A program made the position numbers and the translations under genes. This document shows, piece after piece, positions 4,630-6,198 of a stretch of 6,198 nt of DNA. The notes under the pieces were generated by a model. The model saw only the letters and a program-made list of their open reading frames with translations. It was not told where the DNA came from and made no database searches. This DNA is from Rhodospirillaceae bacterium (GTDB taxonomy: Bacteria > Pseudomonadota > Alphaproteobacteria > Rhodospirillales_A > Casp-alpha2): positions 1-6,198 of the forward strand of contig DNMS01000109.1 of the NCBI GenBank assembly GCA_003488105.1, read 5' to 3'. Every line of letters begins with the position of its first letter. Within the stretch, counting starts at the first letter, position 1.

Positions 4630-6198
4630 TCAGATCTGGCGTTCCATCTCGTCCTTTTCCTGCGCCCGGGTACGCGCCTCGATCGCGGCCATCCGGCGGG
4701 CATAGGCGATCGATTCCGCGACCATCAGACGCAGTTTCTCGGGCTGGATCGGCTTGTGCATGACCTCGAATCCGCTGGCCGCCGCCTCCCGCAGGCGGTC
4801 CGGGCCCGTGTCGCCGGTCAGCAGGAAACCCGGCACCTCGCCGCCCCAGACATGGCGGATGGCCAGGATCGCGTCGGCCCCCGTATGGCCAAGCTTGAGC
4901 CGATAATCGGCGACCACCAATTCCGGTTGCTTGCGTTCCTGCTCCAGCTTGGCGATCGCCTCGACCGCCGAGCCGGCGACCACGGCGTCATAGCCCCAGC
5001 CGGTCAACAACAACCCCAGGGCGTCGCGAATGTCGGCCTCGTCGTCAATACCGACCACCACGGCCCCCGTCACATCGGGATGCTCATCCGCCGGCAGGGT
5101 CATTTCCGCAGGCGCATGATCGCCCGCCAAGGGCAGGCTGACGGAGAACCCCGACCCCCGGCCCACCCATGACCGCACATCCACGGGATGGTCGAGCAGA
5201 TTGGACAGGCGCTGTACGATGGCGAGCCCCAGGCCCAGCCCTTCGCGCCGGTCGCGCGCCGGGTTCCCGACCTGGTGGAACTCTTCGAAGATCATATCCA
5301 GTTGGTCGTCCGGAATGCCGACGCCCGTATCCCAGATTTCAACACGCGCATTGGCCCCGGCACGCCGGCAGCCGACGAGAATCTTGCCGGTTTCCGTATG
5401 GCGCACCGCATTGGTCAAAAGATTGCGCAGCAGACGGTCAAGCAAGCCCGGATCGCTGTCGACCAGAAGCGCGCAAGGCACCATGTTAAGCCGCAGGCCC
5501 TTCTCCTCGGCCAGCGGGCGGATTTCCGAACACAGGCGTTCCAGCACCGCGCCCAGGTTGAAATCGCGCCGTTGCGGCACGAACAGCCCGGCATCCAGTT
5601 TGGAAATGTCGAGCAACGAGCCGAGCAAGCGTTCCAGGGCGTCCGAACAATCGCTGATCCGGTTGATAAGCTGCTTCGCCTTGTCGTCCAGGTCCCGTTC
5701 CGACAGCACGTTGACGAACATCGCCAGCGCCTGCAGGGGCTGGCGCAGGTCATGGCTGGCGGCGGCCAGGAAGCGCGACTTGGCCGCACTCGCCAGCTCG
5801 GCTGCATCCTTGGCCTCGGCAAGCATTTCCTCGGCCTCTTTCGTGGCCGTGACATCACGGCCGACACCCTGGATTTCCACCATGCGCCCGTCGTCGTCGA
5901 ACACCGCGCGTTCGGTCCATTGCTGCCAACTGACCTTGCCGTCACGCCCGACGACCCGATGAAGGTTCTCCTCGATCGGATTTTTCGGGCCGATACGGCG
6001 GATGATGGTTTGGCGCAGGACGGCTTCGCCGTCGCTCAGTTCCGAGCCGACGGGCCGGCCGATCAGCTGTTCACGGGGCACGCCGTAATACTGGCAATAG
6101 GCTTCGTTGACGAAGGTCCGGACCCCGTCGGGGGTGCAACGGCGGATCAGTTCCGTCTGGTCTTCGACGATGGCGTGATAGCGCAGTTCGGAATCGCG
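4630..6198 (-). CDS. Hybrid sensor histidine kinase/response regulator (PAS-HisKA-HATPase-REC), N-terminus beyond window
   Basis: The 522 visible residues form a hybrid two-component kinase that autophosphorylates on His and passes phosphate to its own receiver. In order (visible numbering), there is a PAS/PAC domain (3-120, ending in EIQGVGRDVTATKEAE), a short linker helix, HisKA with the H-box FLAAASHDLRQPLQAL (His149), and an HATPase domain with N-box NLLTNAVRHT (Asn263), G1 box WDTGVGIP (289-296) and G2 box EGLGLGLAIV (319-328). A C-terminal receiver (about 379-497) has acidic pocket D385/D386, phospho-acceptor Asp431, T461 and K482. All catalytic residues are present. A charged helix (498-522) ends it. 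No membrane segment is visible, but the N-terminus is missing: the frame is open to base 6198, and the GTG at 6081 lies inside the PAS domain, so it is not the start. The H-box type matches NahK-like hybrid kinases. The signal sensed and the partner are unknown. Confidence 0.93.
   Translation of the reverse strand, partial: RDSELRYHAIVEDQTELIRRCTPDGVRTFVNEAYCQYYGVPREQLIGRPVGSELSDGEAVLRQTIIRRIGPKNPIEENLHRVVGRDGKVSWQQWTERAVFDDDGRMVEIQGVGRDVTATKEAEEMLAEAKDAAELASAAKSRFLAAASHDLRQPLQALAMFVNVLSERDLDDKAKQLINRISDCSDALERLLGSLLDISKLDAGLFVPQRRDFNLGAVLERLCSEIRPLAEEKGLRLNMVPCALLVDSDPGLLDRLLRNLLTNAVRHTETGKILVGCRRAGANARVEIWDTGVGIPDDQLDMIFEEFHQVGNPARDRREGLGLGLAIVQRLSNLLDHPVDVRSWVGRGSGFSVSLPLAGDHAPAEMTLPADEHPDVTGAVVVGIDDEADIRDALGLLLTGWGYDAVVAGSAVEAIAKLEQERKQPELVVADYRLKLGHTGADAILAIRHVWGGEVPGFLLTGDTGPDRLREAAASGFEVMHKPIQPEKLRLMVAESIAYARRMAAIEARTRAQEKDEMERQI

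Noticed and set aside
6079..6081. GTG as a possible start codon of the histidine kinase
   Set aside because: The frame continues upstream to the window edge with sequence that completes the PAS domain, so the true start is outside the window.

Overview
The window is GC-rich bacterial DNA whose genes start with ATG behind clear AAGGAG-type ribosome binding sites. The content points to an alphaproteobacterium, most likely in or near the Rhodospirillales: an LPS heptose epimerase, a UbiK/BMFP protein followed by a YbjN protein and proC, a phasin of the alphaproteobacterial type, and a PAS hybrid histidine kinase. That placement is an inference from gene content and codon bias; no species can be named. 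This is ordinary, densely packed chromosomal sequence. I see no mobile element, CRISPR array, tRNA, rRNA or sign of recent transfer.

Layout from left to right. Positions 1-598 (minus) hold the N-terminal ~199 residues of ADP-L-glycero-D-manno-heptose-6-epimerase (hldD), cut by the window edge. A 128-base divergent intergenic region separates it from ubiK (727-1062, plus). A 287-base non-coding stretch follows, with a weak terminator-like hairpin, a 12-bp palindrome and a GC-rich hairpin in the next leader. Then come a YbjN-domain gene (1350-1853), proC (1885-2736) and a TetR/COQ9-like gene (2809-3501), all plus and probably largely co-transcribed. A phasin gene (3644-4141) has its own promoter, flanked by two TTGCA-type palindromes that look like an operator pair, and it ends in a strong intrinsic terminator. 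csaA (4260-4613, plus) faces a hybrid histidine kinase/response regulator (4630-6198, minus), with 16 bases between their stop codons. The kinase N-terminus lies beyond the right edge.

Functionally, the window mixes housekeeping (proline synthesis, LPS core heptose, ubiquinone accessory factor, a tRNA-binding chaperone-like protein), carbon storage (phasin for polyhydroxyalkanoate granules) and sensing (hybrid kinase). The points most worth a second look are the paired operators at the phasin promoter, and the TetR-like protein whose recognition-helix region departs from normal TetR sequences and whose C-terminal half recalls COQ9. No clearly new biological system is evident.
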